This document shows, piece by piece, positions 39,535-48,324 of a stretch of DNA of 64,000 nucleotides (positions within the stretch are counted from its first letter, which is position 1; each line of letters begins with the position of its first letter). Position numbers and translations under genes: made by a program. Source of the DNA: Nonomuraea wenchangensis (lineage in GTDB: Bacteria; Actinomycetota; Actinomycetes; Streptosporangiales; Streptosporangiaceae). Below the pieces are notes generated by a model. The model saw nothing but the letters and a program-made list of their open reading frames with translations. It was not told where the DNA came from and did no database searches. The stretch is taken from NCBI RefSeq assembly GCF_900111685.1, contig NZ_FOHX01000008.1:124001-188000 (forward strand), written 5' to 3'.

Positions 39535-42500
39535 GTGCGCGTGGGGATTCTGGGGCCGATCGAGGTCGAGTCGGCCGCCGTCGGGGGCGCCCGGCTGCGC
39601 CTGCTGGTCGCCCGGCTGGCGGTGGCGGCCGGGCGGGCCGTCACGGCGGAGGAGCTGGCCGGGTGCCTGTGGCCGGACGACCCGCCCGCCGACCCGGGCA
39701 ACGCGCTGCAGTCGCTGGTCTCCCGCCTGCGGCGGGCGCTGCCCGAGACCGGGGCGCTGGTGTCGGTGCCGGGCGGCTACCGGCTGGACGCCGGCACGGA
39801 CGCGGAGGCGTTCGACCGGCTCGCCGCCGAGGCCCGCCGCCAGCCGGACCCGGCCTTACGGGAGCGGCTGCTGACCGAGGCGCTGGCGCTGTGGCGGGGG
39901 CCGGCTCTGGGCGAGCTGGCCGCGCTGCCGTTCGCGACCGGCCACGCCGTACGTCTGGAGGAGGCGCGGCTGGCGGCCGTCGAGGACCGCGCGGAGGCGC
40001 GCTTGGCGCTGCACGCCCGCACGGTCGGTCGGCCGGTCCCCGAAGCCGACGTCGTGGGCGAGCTGGCCGGGGAGCTCGGGGAGCTGGCCGGTCGCCATCC
40101 CCTGCGGGAGCGGCTGCACGCGCTGCGGGTCCGGGCCCTGCACGCCGCCGGGCGTCGCGCGGAGGCCCTGGCCGCGTACGAGGAGTGCCGGCGCGCTCTG
40201 GCCGCCGAGCTGGGGACCAGCCCGGGGCCCGAGCTGCGCGAGGCCCATCTGGAGGTGCTGCGGGCCGAGCCGCTCCGCCCCCGGCGGACGAACCTGCGCG
40301 CCCCGCTGACCAGCTTCGTCGGCCGCGACGCCGAGCTCGCGCGGCTCCACGACCAGCTCCGCACGGGCCGGCTGGTCACGCTGGTCGGGCCCGGCGGCGC
40401 GGGCAAGACCCGGCTGGCGACCACGGCCGCCGCCGCCCTGGTGGCCGAGCACACCGCGACATGGCTGGTGGAGCTGGCCGCCGTCACCGACCCTGCCGAC
40501 GTGCCACGGGCCGTGCTGTCCGTGCTGGGCGACCAGGCGAGCCGCCATCCCGGCGTGACCGGCACGACGGAGGCCCTGGCCGAGGCGCTGTCGCCGGGCC
40601 GCGTCCTGCTGGTGCTGGACAACTGCGAGCACGTGGTCGAGGCCGCCGCCCGCCTGGCCGAGGAGCTGCTCGGCCGCTGCCCCCGCCTCCGGGTGCTGGC
40701 CACCAGCCGCGAGCCGCTGGGCATCCTGGGCGAGACCCTGGGGCCCGTGCCGCCACTGCCGCCCGAGCCCGCCGTGCGGCTGCTCGCCGACCGCGCCGCG
40801 GCCATCGACCCCGCCCTCGTCCTCGACGCGGACGTCGCCGCCGAGATCTGCCGCCGGCTGGACGGGCTGCCGCTCGCCATCGAGCTGGCCGCGGCCCGGC
40901 TGCGCGCCCTGACCCCGCGCGAGCTCGCCGACCGGCTCGGTGACCGGTTCCTGCTGCTGACCGGCGGCAGCCGTACCGCGCTGCCGCGTCACCGGACGCT
41001 GCGGGCGGTCGTCGCCTGGAGCTGGGACCTGCTCGACGACGACGAGCGGGTCCTCGCCGAACGGCTCGCCGTCTTCGCGGGCGGCTTCGACCTGGCCGCC
41101 GCCGAAGGCGCCGGAGGCACCCTCGACGTGCTCGCCGCCCTGGTCGACAAGTCCCTCGTCCAGGCCGCCGGGGACGGCCGCTACCGCATGCTGGAGACGA
41201 TCAGGGAGTACGGCCTGGAACGGCTGACCGACGCCGGTCTCCTGTCCGAGGCGCGCGCCCGCCACGCCGCCCACTACCGCGACCTGGCCGAGCGGGCCGA
41301 GCCGCACCTGCGCGGCCCCGACCAGCTCGCCTGGATCGGGCGGCTGCTGGCCGACCACGACAACATCCTGACCGCGCTGCACCACGCGGCCGACACCGGC
41401 GACGCCGACACGGCGCTGCGGCTGGCGGCGGCGATGGGCACGTTCTGGGTCATCCGCGGCTTCAGCGCCGACTCCGTCGGCTGGCTCGAACGCGCGCTCG
41501 CCCTGCCCGGCTCCGCCCCTCGGCAGGCCCGCCTCATCGCCTCCGCCGTCTGCCTGATCAACGGCGCGCTGGCCGGTGGGCACATCCGGGCGGAGCCCGC
41601 GCTGCGTGAGCTGCGCCGTACCGCCGAGGAGGTGGAGCCGGAGCCGGAGCATCCGGTGCTGGCGATGCTGCAGCCGGCGCTGGCGCTGTTCACCGACGAC
41701 TCGGCGTTCGGCATGGAGGTGATCGGGCGGCGGCTGTCCCATCCGGACCCGTGGACGCGCGGGATGCTGTACGTCGCGCGGGCCGCGCTGAAGGAGAACG
41801 ACGGCGACATGGCCGGCTCGCGGGAGGACCTGCTGTCGGCGTGCGGGCACCTGCGGGTGGCCGGCGAGCGGTGGGGCCTGTCGATGGCGCTGACCTCGCT
41901 GGCGGAGGCGCACGCCATGTTCGGCGAGTTCGACGCGGCGCTGGCCGCCATGGCGGAGGCCATGACGCTGCTGCGGGAGCTCGACCCGGACGCGGGGCTG
42001 CTGCACCAGCAGGGCTGGCGGGCGCAGATCCTGGTCAGGCAGGGCGACGTCGCGCGGGCTCGTGCGGAGTTCCGCGCGATGCTGGAGCCGGACGGCGGCG
42101 AGCCGTCGGAGCACGATCTCGCCTTCGCCCACCTGGGGCTGGGTGACCTGGCCAGGATGGAGGGCGAGTTCGGGGGCGCGGCGCGGTCGTACGAGCGGGC
42201 GGCGGCGCTGCTGGAGGAGTCCGCCTCGGTCGCGCCGCAACTGCGGGCACTGGTCCTGATCGGGCAGGGCCATCTGGCGGTGGCGTGCGGGGCGCTGGAG
42301 GAGGCGGCCGGGCGGGTGGCCGAGGCGGTCGAGCTGACGTTGCTGGTACGGGACATGCCGGTGCTGGCGAGGGCCGCGGTCGCCCTCGCCGAGCTGCGGG
42401 AGGCGCAGGGCGCGCCGGAGCGGGCGGCGACGCTGACCGGCGCGGCCGAACGGCTCCGGGGCGCGCCCGACGCGGCGCTTCCCGATGTGGCCCGCCTGGC

Positions 42501-42630
42501 GTCCCGGCTGCGCGCCCGGCTGGGCGAGGCCCGCTACGCCGCCGCGCACGCCGACGGCCGGGCCCTGCCCCCCGCCGAGGCCGTGTCGCTGGTCCGCGCG
42601 GCGACGTCGGACACACGCGCCGACGGCTGA
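39535..42630 (+). CDS. Large AfsR-like regulator: winged helix, BTAD, NTPase and TPR domains
   Basis: The GTG at 39535 opens a 1031-residue protein. Residues 1-95 form an OmpR-like winged helix (VGILGPIEVESAAVGGARLR, YRLDAGTDAEAFDRL) and residues about 100-245 the BTAD domain (LWRGPALGELAALPFATGHA, ALAAELGTSPGPELREAH). The NTPase begins RAPLTSFVGRDAELARLHDQ and has VTLVGPGGAGKTRLATTAAA (Walker A) and VLLVLDNCEHVVEAAARLAE (Walker B). It also shows VLATSREPLGILGE and GLPLAIELAAARLRAL. The remaining ~450 residues are TPR-like. This is the AfsR/LuxR-associated STAND plan, in which ATP hydrolysis gates activation. No biosynthetic cluster is next to it; targets may be the flanking exporter genes. 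Confidence 0.9.
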   Translation: MRVGILGPIEVESAAVGGARLRLLVARLAVAAGRAVTAEELAGCLWPDDPPADPGNALQSLVSRLRRALPETGALVSVPGGYRLDAGTDAEAFDRLAAEARRQPDPALRERLLTEALALWRGPALGELAALPFATGHAVRLEEARLAAVEDRAEARLALHARTVGRPVPEADVVGELAGELGELAGRHPLRERLHALRVRALHAAGRRAEALAAYEECRRALAAELGTSPGPELREAHLEVLRAEPLRPRRTNLRAPLTSFVGRDAELARLHDQLRTGRLVTLVGPGGAGKTRLATTAAAALVAEHTATWLVELAAVTDPADVPRAVLSVLGDQASRHPGVTGTTEALAEALSPGRVLLVLDNCEHVVEAAARLAEELLGRCPRLRVLATSREPLGILGETLGPVPPLPPEPAVRLLADRAAAIDPALVLDADVAAEICRRLDGLPLAIELAAARLRALTPRELADRLGDRFLLLTGGSRTALPRHRTLRAVVAWSWDLLDDDERVLAERLAVFAGGFDLAAAEGAGGTLDVLAALVDKSLVQAAGDGRYRMLETIREYGLERLTDAGLLSEARARHAAHYRDLAERAEPHLRGPDQLAWIGRLLADHDNILTALHHAADTGDADTALRLAAAMGTFWVIRGFSADSVGWLERALALPGSAPRQARLIASAVCLINGALAGGHIRAEPALRELRRTAEEVEPEPEHPVLAMLQPALALFTDDSAFGMEVIGRRLSHPDPWTRGMLYVARAALKENDGDMAGSREDLLSACGHLRVAGERWGLSMALTSLAEAHAMFGEFDAALAAMAEAMTLLRELDPDAGLLHQQGWRAQILVRQGDVARARAEFRAMLEPDGGEPSEHDLAFAHLGLGDLARMEGEFGGAARSYERAAALLEESASVAPQLRALVLIGQGHLAVACGALEEAAGRVAEAVELTLLVRDMPVLARAAVALAELREAQGAPERAATLTGAAERLRGAPDAALPDVARLASRLRARLGEARYAAAHADGRALPPAEAVSLVRAATSDTRADG

Positions 42631-42632
42631 AC

Positions 42633-42698
42633 GACCGGCCCGGGTGGCACGGCAGGCCGATGGGGCAGATGCCCGCAGGCCGGCGGTCGCGGCCGGTC
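42633..42698. terminator. Compound inverted repeat between convergent genes
   Basis: An outer perfect 8-bp pair, GACCGGCC (42633-42640) with GGCCGGTC (42691-42698), encloses a short hairpin with GGGCA/TGCCC arms. It lies between the AfsR-like gene and the ABC permease gene, which converge. It is a plausible bidirectional terminator. Confidence 0.5.
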
Positions 42699-42710
42699 AC
42701 GCGCGGGCGG

Positions 42711-43532
42711 TCAGGCGCGGCGGCGGTAGGCGGCGACGGCGAGCGGGGCGAGCACCGCCAGCATCACCACGCCCGACACCAGCGTCCACACCACACCGGT
42801 GGCGACGGGCCCGCCCAGCATCAGCCCACGGGCGGCCTCCATGGCGTGGTTGACCGGGTTGACCGACACCCAGGCCCGCAGCCATCCCGGCAGCGTGTCC
42901 TTGGGGGTGACCATGCTGGTCCCGAACGTCAGCGGGAACAGCACGACGAACGCCGCCCCCTGCACCCCGCCCGGCTCCCGCATCAACATCCCGACCAGCA
43001 CGAACGCCCAGCTCACGCAGAACGCCAGGAACACCGTCAGCAGGCACGCCGCCAGCACGGGCACGATCCCCGTGTGCGCCCGGAAGCCCAGCGCGTAGCC
43101 GAAGCCGAGCAGCACCGCCTCCGCGAGCACGTACCGGATCAGGTCGCCCAGCACCGAGCCGATGAGCGGCGCGGAGCGCCCGATCGGCAGGCTGCGGAAC
43201 CGGTCGAAGACCCCCTTCTTGATGTCGGTGTTGAGGTTGACCCCGGTCGCCATCCCGCCGAACAGCACGGTCTGGACCATGATCGCCGGGAGCAGGAACT
43301 GCAGGTACTCGCCGGTCGAGCCGGCGACCGCGCCGCCGAGCAGGAACACGTAGACGACGACGAACATGACCGGCTGCAGGGTGACGTCGAGCAGTTGCTC
43401 GGGGGTGCGCAGGGTCTTGCGGATGCTCCGCCCGGCCAGGGCGAGGCTGTGCCGGGCGAGCCGGAACGTGCGCCGCCGCTCCTCGCCGGGGGCGGCGGCC
43501 CGCGAAGGGGCCGCGGTCTCGGTGGTGGTCAT
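42711..43532 (-). CDS. ABC-2 type transporter permease (DrrB-like)
   Basis: The ATG at 43532 overlaps the ATPase stop (ATGA). The 273-residue protein has six hydrophobic segments and the DrrB-type markers SIRKTLRTPEQLLDVTLQPV, MFVVVYVFLLGGAVAG, FDRFRSLPIGRSAPLIGSVL, and the C-terminal VSVNPVNHAMEAARGLMLGG. This family exports antibiotics or lipids, daunorubicin in the best-known case. Together with the upstream ATPase it forms a complete half-transporter pair. The substrate is unknown. Confidence 0.9.
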   Translation of the reverse strand: MTTTETAAPSRAAAPGEERRRTFRLARHSLALAGRSIRKTLRTPEQLLDVTLQPVMFVVVYVFLLGGAVAGSTGEYLQFLLPAIMVQTVLFGGMATGVNLNTDIKKGVFDRFRSLPIGRSAPLIGSVLGDLIRYVLAEAVLLGFGYALGFRAHTGIVPVLAACLLTVFLAFCVSWAFVLVGMLMREPGGVQGAAFVVLFPLTFGTSMVTPKDTLPGWLRAWVSVNPVNHAMEAARGLMLGGPVATGVVWTLVSGVVMLAVLAPLAVAAYRRRA

Positions 43533-44476
43533 GCGGCGCGCTCCTGTCCGGTGCGGTGGCCCGTGAGGGTGAAGAAGACCTCGTCCAGGCTGGGGAGGCG
43601 GAGCGACAGCTCGGTGACGGCGAGCCCGGCCGCGTCCAGGCGGCGGACGATCTCGGTGAACGCGGCGGCGTCGTCCACCGGCACGGTCGTCGCGTCGCGG
43701 CCGGCCGGCTCGGCGGGACGGCCGGCGACCGCCGCGGCGATGGCCGCCGCCTCGGCCAGTCGGGCCGGATCGGCGGGGCGCACCAGCACGGTCTGGCCGC
43801 CGACGACACGCTTGAGCTCGGCGGCGGTGCCGTGCGCGATCACCCGGCCGTGGTCGACGACCGAGATGGCGTCGGCCAGGGCGTCGGCCTCCTCCAGGTA
43901 CTGGGTGGTGAGCAGGACGGTGACGCCGTCGGCGACGAGGCGGCGGACGATCGCCCACACGTCCTCGCGCTTGGCCGGGTCGAGGCCGGTGGTGGGCTCG
44001 TCCAGGAAGATCACCTCGGGCCGGCCGACGAGGCTCGCGGCCAGGTCGAGGCGGCGACGCATGCCGCCCGAGTAGGTCGAGGCGCGCCGGTCGGCGGCCT
44101 CGGCCAGGCCGAAGTCCGCCAGCAGGCGGGCGGCGCGGGCCTTGGCCTCGCCGGAGCGCAGGTCGAGCAGGCGGCCGATGAGGACGAGGTTCTCCGCGCC
44201 GGTCAGGTCCTCGTCGACGGAGGCGTACTGGCCGGTCAGGCCGATGAGGCGGCGGACGCGGGCGGGGTGGCGCACGACGTCCACGCCGGCGACGGCCGCG
44301 CGGCCCGCGTCGGGGCGCAGGAGCGTGGCCAGGATGCGTACGGCGGTGGTCTTGCCGGCGCCGTTGGGGCCGAGTACCCCGAGGACGGTGCCGGGCGGGG
44401 CGGACAAGGAGATGCCGTTCAGGGCGGTGGTCTCGCCGAAGCGTTTGACCAGGCCCTCGGCTTCGAAGGCGTACAT
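43529..44476 (-). CDS. ABC transporter ATP-binding protein (DrrA-like)
   Basis: The chosen start is ATG 44476 (MYAFEAEGLVKRFGETTALN); an ATG three codons upstream (44485) is also possible. Motifs: LGPNGAGKTTAVRIL (Walker A), YSGGMRRRLDLAASL (signature), EVIFLDEPTTGLDPAKREDV (Walker B). A DrrA-type C-terminal domain ends in LSLRLPSLDEVFFTLTGH. It energises the permease encoded immediately downstream. The pair lies beside a large AfsR-like regulator and a LysR gene, either of which could control export. Confidence 0.92.
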   Translation of the reverse strand: MYAFEAEGLVKRFGETTALNGISLSAPPGTVLGVLGPNGAGKTTAVRILATLLRPDAGRAAVAGVDVVRHPARVRRLIGLTGQYASVDEDLTGAENLVLIGRLLDLRSGEAKARAARLLADFGLAEAADRRASTYSGGMRRRLDLAASLVGRPEVIFLDEPTTGLDPAKREDVWAIVRRLVADGVTVLLTTQYLEEADALADAISVVDHGRVIAHGTAAELKRVVGGQTVLVRPADPARLAEAAAIAAAVAGRPAEPAGRDATTVPVDDAAAFTEIVRRLDAAGLAVTELSLRLPSLDEVFFTLTGHRTGQERAA

Positions 44477-44519
44477 GGGGCCCATCGTGCGGGGCGGCGC
44501 TGCCGTTTCCCGCACAGAT

Positions 44520-44550
44520 CGCTGTCAGCCCCCGCCACCGCCTGACAGCG
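44520..44550. terminator. Perfect 9-bp stem downstream of the LysR gene
   Basis: CGCTGTCAG (44520-44528) and CTGACAGCG (44542-44550) form a hairpin with a 13-base GC-rich loop, three bases beyond the LysR stop at 44554. Termination of the LysR transcript is the simplest role. It also lies ~45 bases upstream of the ABC ATPase start, so an operator role is possible. Confidence 0.55.
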
Positions 44551-44553
44551 GGG

Positions 44554-45426
44554 TCACCCCGTGAGGGCGCGGGCCAGGTCGGCGGCCGGGCCCGGGGGCA
44601 GCGTGCCGTGCAGGAGCTCGACGCGGTGGACGAGACGCGGCGCGGACACCGGCACCCCCACCGCGCCGCCCGGGGTGCGCAGTGCGGAGGCGGGCAGCAG
44701 GGTCAGGCCGTGCCCGGCGGCCACGAGGGCGATCAGCGTGCGCACGTCGTCGCCCCGATGCTCCAGCGCCACCGGGAAGCCGTCGCCGGCGAGGGCGCGC
44801 AGCCGGGGCAGCGGGCAGAGCGGCGTACGCAGCCAGCGCGCGTCCGCCAGGTCGGCCAGCCGCAGCGCCGCCCGCCCGGCCAGGGGATGGCCGGCGGGCA
44901 GGGCCACGACCACGTCCTCCTCGCTGACGCCCGTGGTCGTCAGCGGCCCGGCGTCGGGCGGACGCAGCGGGTCGCTCGGCGCGGCGAGGCCGTCGACCAG
45001 CCCGAGGTCGGCCTCCCCCTCGGCCACCAGCACGGCGACCCGCTCGCGCCCGCACGTCACCACCGTCACCTCCAGCAGGGGCCACGCGGCGCGGGCCCGC
45101 GCCAGCCGGTCGGCGAGGTCGGCGGTGAAGCCGAGCGGGGTGACGGCCAGGCCGATCCGGTGGCGGGGCGCGGCGGCGGCCCGCAGCACGTCGGCGCGGG
45201 CCGCGCGCAGCCGCAGCAGCAGCGGCTCGGCGTGCTCCAGCAGCCGCCGCCCGGCCGGGGTCGGCTCGACGGGGCGCCGGCTCAGCAGCGGCAGGCCGAG
45301 GTCGGCCTCCAGGGCGGCGATCTGCTGGGAGATCGCCGACTGCGTGTAGCCCAGCTCGGTGGCGGCGGCCGAGAAGGAGCCGCACCGAGCCACGGTCACG
45401 AACGTCGTCAGCAGATGAGGGTCCAT
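44554..45426 (-). CDS. LysR-family transcriptional regulator
   Basis: The 290-residue protein has a standard LysR head: DPHLLTTFVTVARCGSFSAA, TELGYTQSAISQQIAALEAD, LGLPLLSRRPVEPTPAGRRL. The effector-binding domain follows (RIGLAVTPLGFTADLADRLA, EADLGLVDGL, VVVALPAGHPLAGRAALRLA, VAAGHGLTLLPASAL). Start ATG 45426 is immediately preceded by a 32-base element that recurs upstream of the amidotransferase-like gene at 45843. This suggests autoregulation and control of that gene. Length is normal. Confidence 0.9.
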   Translation of the reverse strand: MDPHLLTTFVTVARCGSFSAAATELGYTQSAISQQIAALEADLGLPLLSRRPVEPTPAGRRLLEHAEPLLLRLRAARADVLRAAAAPRHRIGLAVTPLGFTADLADRLARARAAWPLLEVTVVTCGRERVAVLVAEGEADLGLVDGLAAPSDPLRPPDAGPLTTTGVSEEDVVVALPAGHPLAGRAALRLADLADARWLRTPLCPLPRLRALAGDGFPVALEHRGDDVRTLIALVAAGHGLTLLPASALRTPGGAVGVPVSAPRLVHRVELLHGTLPPGPAADLARALTG

Positions 45427-45452
45427 CAGCTCCCCTTATGGCAGGGGCAGGA
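45421..45452 (-). promoter_or_regulatory. LysR-box candidate, copy A (LysR promoter)
   Basis: This 32-base element overlaps the LysR start codon and its upstream region. It shares 28 of 32 bases with the copy at 45843-45874, including an exact CCCTTATGGCAGG and GCAGGA. The core CCTTATGGCAGG is partly palindromic, as LysR boxes are. It is well placed for autoregulation. Confidence 0.5.
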
Positions 45453-45454
45453 CC

Positions 45455-45811
45455 TCACGACGGGCGGGCCGCGGTGGCCTTGAGCAGATCCCGCAACAGG
45501 ACGAAGTCGACGTTCTCCGGCTTGCGGAACCGCAGGCAGCCCTTGCCCATGTCCTGTCCGGCCAGCCGTTCCTCGAACGCCTCGCGGACGTCACCGCGCA
45601 TGAGGTAGAAGGAGATGTACTGCTTCTGGCTGGCGAACGCGATCTCGCAGGAGCCGTCCCGCCCGTACGCCGGCATCCCGTACGCCATGACCTCGTCGAA
45701 GCCCGCCAGCTCCTCCCGGCACAGCTGCCGCAGCTTGGCCAGCACCTCCCTGCGTTCCGCGGGGACCTCCGTCAGGTAGCCGTCGACGTCGCCGGCCTTG
45801 CTCTGCACCAT
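45455..45811 (-). CDS. DUF1801/YdhG-like small protein (iron-chaperone fold)
   Basis: The 118-residue product contains VDGYLTEVPAERREVLAKLR, FDEVMAYGMPAYGRDG, EIAFASQKQYISFYLMRGDV, GKGCLRFRKPENVDF. This is the DUF1801 family, with the conserved 'E.i.ygmP.y' and 'h.sfy' segments and a fold like frataxin-type iron chaperones. Its function is not settled. It lies immediately upstream of LysR on the same strand and opposite the amidotransferase-like gene, near copy B of the shared element. Confidence 0.82.
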   Translation of the reverse strand: MVQSKAGDVDGYLTEVPAERREVLAKLRQLCREELAGFDEVMAYGMPAYGRDGSCEIAFASQKQYISFYLMRGDVREAFEERLAGQDMGKGCLRFRKPENVDFVLLRDLLKATAARPS

Positions 45812-45842
45812 TGCGCCAGGCTAGTTCGGATTCGAGGCGGAC

Positions 45843-45874
45843 GTCCATGAGCAACCCTTATGGCAGGTGCAGGA
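45843..45874 (+). promoter_or_regulatory. LysR-box candidate, copy B (amidotransferase-like gene promoter)
   Basis: This second copy of the 32-base element (28/32 identical to copy A) ends 46 bases upstream of the ATG at 45920. That is a typical distance for a LysR-activated promoter. It also lies just upstream of the DUF1801 gene on the other strand. Confidence 0.5.
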
Positions 45875-45919
45875 ATCATCGTTGGCGCTTCACCGGTAAC
45901 GGCCGTCACGATGGAAGGC

Positions 45920-46618
45920 ATGAGAATCGCCCTCGTCGGGGACCGCTCCCCCAGCGTCCGCTCGCACACCCGCATCCCCTGGATCACGGAGGCGCTGCGC
46001 GAGCACGACGGCATCGCCCTCGACCCCTACTGGATCCGCACCACGGACGTCGCCGCCGGGCTGGACGGCTTCGACGGCGTCTGGCTGCTGCCCGGCAGCC
46101 CTTACCAGGACGAGGCGGGCGCGGTCGAGGCCGTGCGCGTGGCCAGGGAGGGCGGCCTGCCGTTCCTCGGCACCTGCGCGGGCTTCCAGCACATGCTCCT
46201 CGAGTACGCCCGCCACGTGTGCGGCCTGGACGTGGCGCACGCCGAGAACGACCCGGCCGGCCGCGACTTCCTGCTCACGCCGCTGGCCTGCTCGCTGGCC
46301 GGTCACGAGAGCCTGGTCCGGCTCACGCCCGGCACCCTCATCGCGCGGATCGTGGCCGCGCGGGAGACGCTGGAGTCCTACGTCTGCTCGTACGGGCTCA
46401 ACGAGTCCTACAGGGACGCCCTGACCGCGGGCGGGCTGGTCTTCTCCGGCCACGCCGCCGACGACGGCACCGCCCGCGTCGCCGAGCTGCCCGGCCATCC
46501 GTTCTTCCTGGCCACGCTGTTCCAGCCGGAGCTGGCCGAGCGCGACGGCCGGCCGCATCCGGTGATCTCCGCGTTCGCCGCCGCCGTGACCCGCCACGCC
46601 GCGGCCCTGCGCGTCTGA
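45920..46618 (+). CDS. CTP synthase C-terminal-related amidotransferase-like protein
   Basis: The 232-residue product MRIALVGDRSPSVRSHTRIP is a class I glutamine-amidotransferase fold related to the CTP synthase glutaminase domain. LPFLGTCAGFQHMLLEYARH gives the nucleophile Cys (about residue 86). The C-terminal LPGHPFFLATLFQPELAER corresponds to the His-Glu region. The catalytic His of FHPE is Gln here (FQPE), as is usual for this orphan family, so classical glutaminase activity is doubtful. Start ATG 45920 is preferred over the ATG at 45911. It is probably controlled by the LysR gene. Confidence 0.8.
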   Translation: MRIALVGDRSPSVRSHTRIPWITEALREHDGIALDPYWIRTTDVAAGLDGFDGVWLLPGSPYQDEAGAVEAVRVAREGGLPFLGTCAGFQHMLLEYARHVCGLDVAHAENDPAGRDFLLTPLACSLAGHESLVRLTPGTLIARIVAARETLESYVCSYGLNESYRDALTAGGLVFSGHAADDGTARVAELPGHPFFLATLFQPELAERDGRPHPVISAFAAAVTRHAAALRV

Positions 46619-46619
46619 G

Positions 46620-47357
46620 TCAGGGCTTCTCCCAGATCGAGACGTGCCGGGTGCTCTCGCCGGTGAACGGCTCGCGCGTCCAGCCCTCCCAGCGCTCGCG
46701 CAGCCGCATCCCGGCGAGGCGGGCCATGAGGTCGAGCTCGGCAGGCCAGACGTACCGGAACGGGATCGAGCGGAACCGGCCCTGGCCCCCGGCCACGTCG
46801 ACGTAGTTGGAGCTCATGGCCTGGGTGGCCACGTCGTAGAGGTCGTAGGCCCATGAGCCGTCGCCGACGTGGAACGGCACGGCCGTCTGGCCGGGCGGCA
46901 GCCGCCGCAGGTCGGGGACGCCGACCTCGACGACGAAGCAGCCGCCGGGAGCCAGGTGGGCGGCGACGTTGCGGAAGCAGTCGACCTGGGCGTCCTGGGT
47001 GGTGAGGTTCATGATCGTGTTGAAGACGAGGTAGGCGACCGTGAACGTCCCCGGCACCTTCGTGGTGGCGAAGTCGCCGATCGTCACCTCGACGTCCGCG
47101 CCGCCCGGCTTGGCTCGCAGCCGCTCGACCATCGCCCGCGACAGGTCGATGCCGTGCACCGGCACGCCGCGGCGGGCGAGCGGCAGCGCGAGGCGGCCGG
47201 TGCCGACGCCGAGCTCCAGGGCGTGGCCCTCGCCGGCCAGCTCGGCCAGCAGGTCCACGGCCGGCTCGATCGCCTCGGGGGCGAACATGGCGGCCGAGGA
47301 GTCGTCGTAGGCGGCGGCGACGCTCTCGCCGAAGAAACCGTCGTCGGGATCATCCAC
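46620..47357 (-). CDS. SAM-dependent class I methyltransferase
   Basis: The 245-residue protein has EGHALELGVGTGRLALPLAR (motif I), GVPVHGIDLSRAMVERLRAK (acidic loop, motif II), TIGDFATTKVPGTFTVAYLV and HLAPGGCFVVEVGVPDLRRL (motif III). The C-terminal half gives substrate contacts (SIPFRYVWPAELDLMARLAG). The look is of a small-molecule methyltransferase. It starts at GTG 47357 and converges with the amidotransferase-like gene (one base apart). Confidence 0.85.
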   Translation of the reverse strand: MDDPDDGFFGESVAAAYDDSSAAMFAPEAIEPAVDLLAELAGEGHALELGVGTGRLALPLARRGVPVHGIDLSRAMVERLRAKPGGADVEVTIGDFATTKVPGTFTVAYLVFNTIMNLTTQDAQVDCFRNVAAHLAPGGCFVVEVGVPDLRRLPPGQTAVPFHVGDGSWAYDLYDVATQAMSSNYVDVAGGQGRFRSIPFRYVWPAELDLMARLAGMRLRERWEGWTREPFTGESTRHVSIWEKP

Positions 47358-47414
47358 GGCCGGGACGTTACCCGCGCCGCCCGGCGCGCTGCCACCGCTT
47401 TTCCGCGCGGGCCG

Positions 47415-48287
47415 TCAGCCCGGCCGCCTGATGCTCTCGATGATCCTGGCGAAGCCCTCCTTCCCGTGACCGGCGTCGACCTGGCGCTGCACGAGCCGCT
47501 GGACCATGGCGACGACCTCGGTGCTGACCCCCTGGTCGGCGCTGGCGGCCACGAGGTACGTGAGGTCGGAGAACTCCAGGCTCTGCTGCCCCGGCACGGT
47601 GTAGTCGCCGCCGTCGATCACCGCGGCGAACCCCTCGAAGGCGCCGGTCATGGCGGTCAGCCACGGGGCGGCCATGGCGGCGAACTCGCCCGCCGTCACG
47701 CCGGCCGGTGCGACCATGGCGGCGCCGTGCGCGAACCCGGCGAACATGACGTACATGCCGGCGAGGAGCGCGAGGTCGTACAGGGAGGCGAGGCCGGCGT
47801 CGGCGCCGAAGTAGGTGCTGCTCCCCCACAGGTCGAGCAGGTGCCTGTGCTCGTGGAAGGCGTCCGCCGACCCGCTGTAGAGGACCGACGCCCCCGGCCG
47901 GCCGATCATCGGCGGCACGGCCATGATGCCGCCGTCCAGGTACGCGGCCCCGACACGGTCCGCCCACTCGGCCATCTCCCGCGACTGGGCCGGTGTCGTG
48001 GTGGTGACGTTGACCAGGGTCCGGCCGGCCAGGTCGTCCGCGAGCGGTTCGAGCACCTCGCGGACCGAGTCGTCGTCCAGCAGGCAGACGATCACCAACC
48101 GGGCGGCCCGGACCGCGTCGCCGGCCGTGGCGGCGGCCCGCGCGCCGCGCGCGACCAAGGGGTCCGCCTTGCGCGGTGACCGGTTCCACACCGTCACCGG
48201 ATGCCCGGCCGCCACCAGGGCGGCCGCGAGCGCGCCGCCCATCTCCCCCAGCCCGAGCACACTTACTTGAATGTCGTGGTTCGTCAT
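47415..48287 (-). CDS. Imine reductase-like NADPH-dependent dehydrogenase
   Basis: The chosen start is the internal ATG at 48287; M1 of the longer frame is 48305. Motifs: SVLGLGEMGGALAAALVAAG (Rossmann), VTVWNRSPRKADPL (NADP-binding Arg/Ser), CLLDDDSVREVLEPLAD, TTTTPAQSREMAEWADRVGA, YLDGGIMAVPPMIGRPGASV, LYDLALLAGMYVMFAGFAHG. The length and the helical dimerisation part match imine reductases and 6-phosphogluconate-dehydrogenase-like enzymes. The divergent HxlR regulator (48379) and the palindromes between them suggest induction by an imine- or aldehyde-type stress. Confidence 0.82.
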   Translation of the reverse strand: MTNHDIQVSVLGLGEMGGALAAALVAAGHPVTVWNRSPRKADPLVARGARAAATAGDAVRAARLVIVCLLDDDSVREVLEPLADDLAGRTLVNVTTTTPAQSREMAEWADRVGAAYLDGGIMAVPPMIGRPGASVLYSGSADAFHEHRHLLDLWGSSTYFGADAGLASLYDLALLAGMYVMFAGFAHGAAMVAPAGVTAGEFAAMAAPWLTAMTGAFEGFAAVIDGGDYTVPGQQSLEFSDLTYLVAASADQGVSTEVVAMVQRLVQRQVDAGHGKEGFARIIESIRRPG

Positions 48288-48324
48288 GGCCCCCATCTTT
48301 TCCACCGCCGCTAGAGTTGACCAG

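Noticed and set aside
42711..44476. DrrAB-type exporter as a marker of an anthracycline cluster
   Set aside because: The family exports many substrates, and no biosynthesis genes accompany it here.
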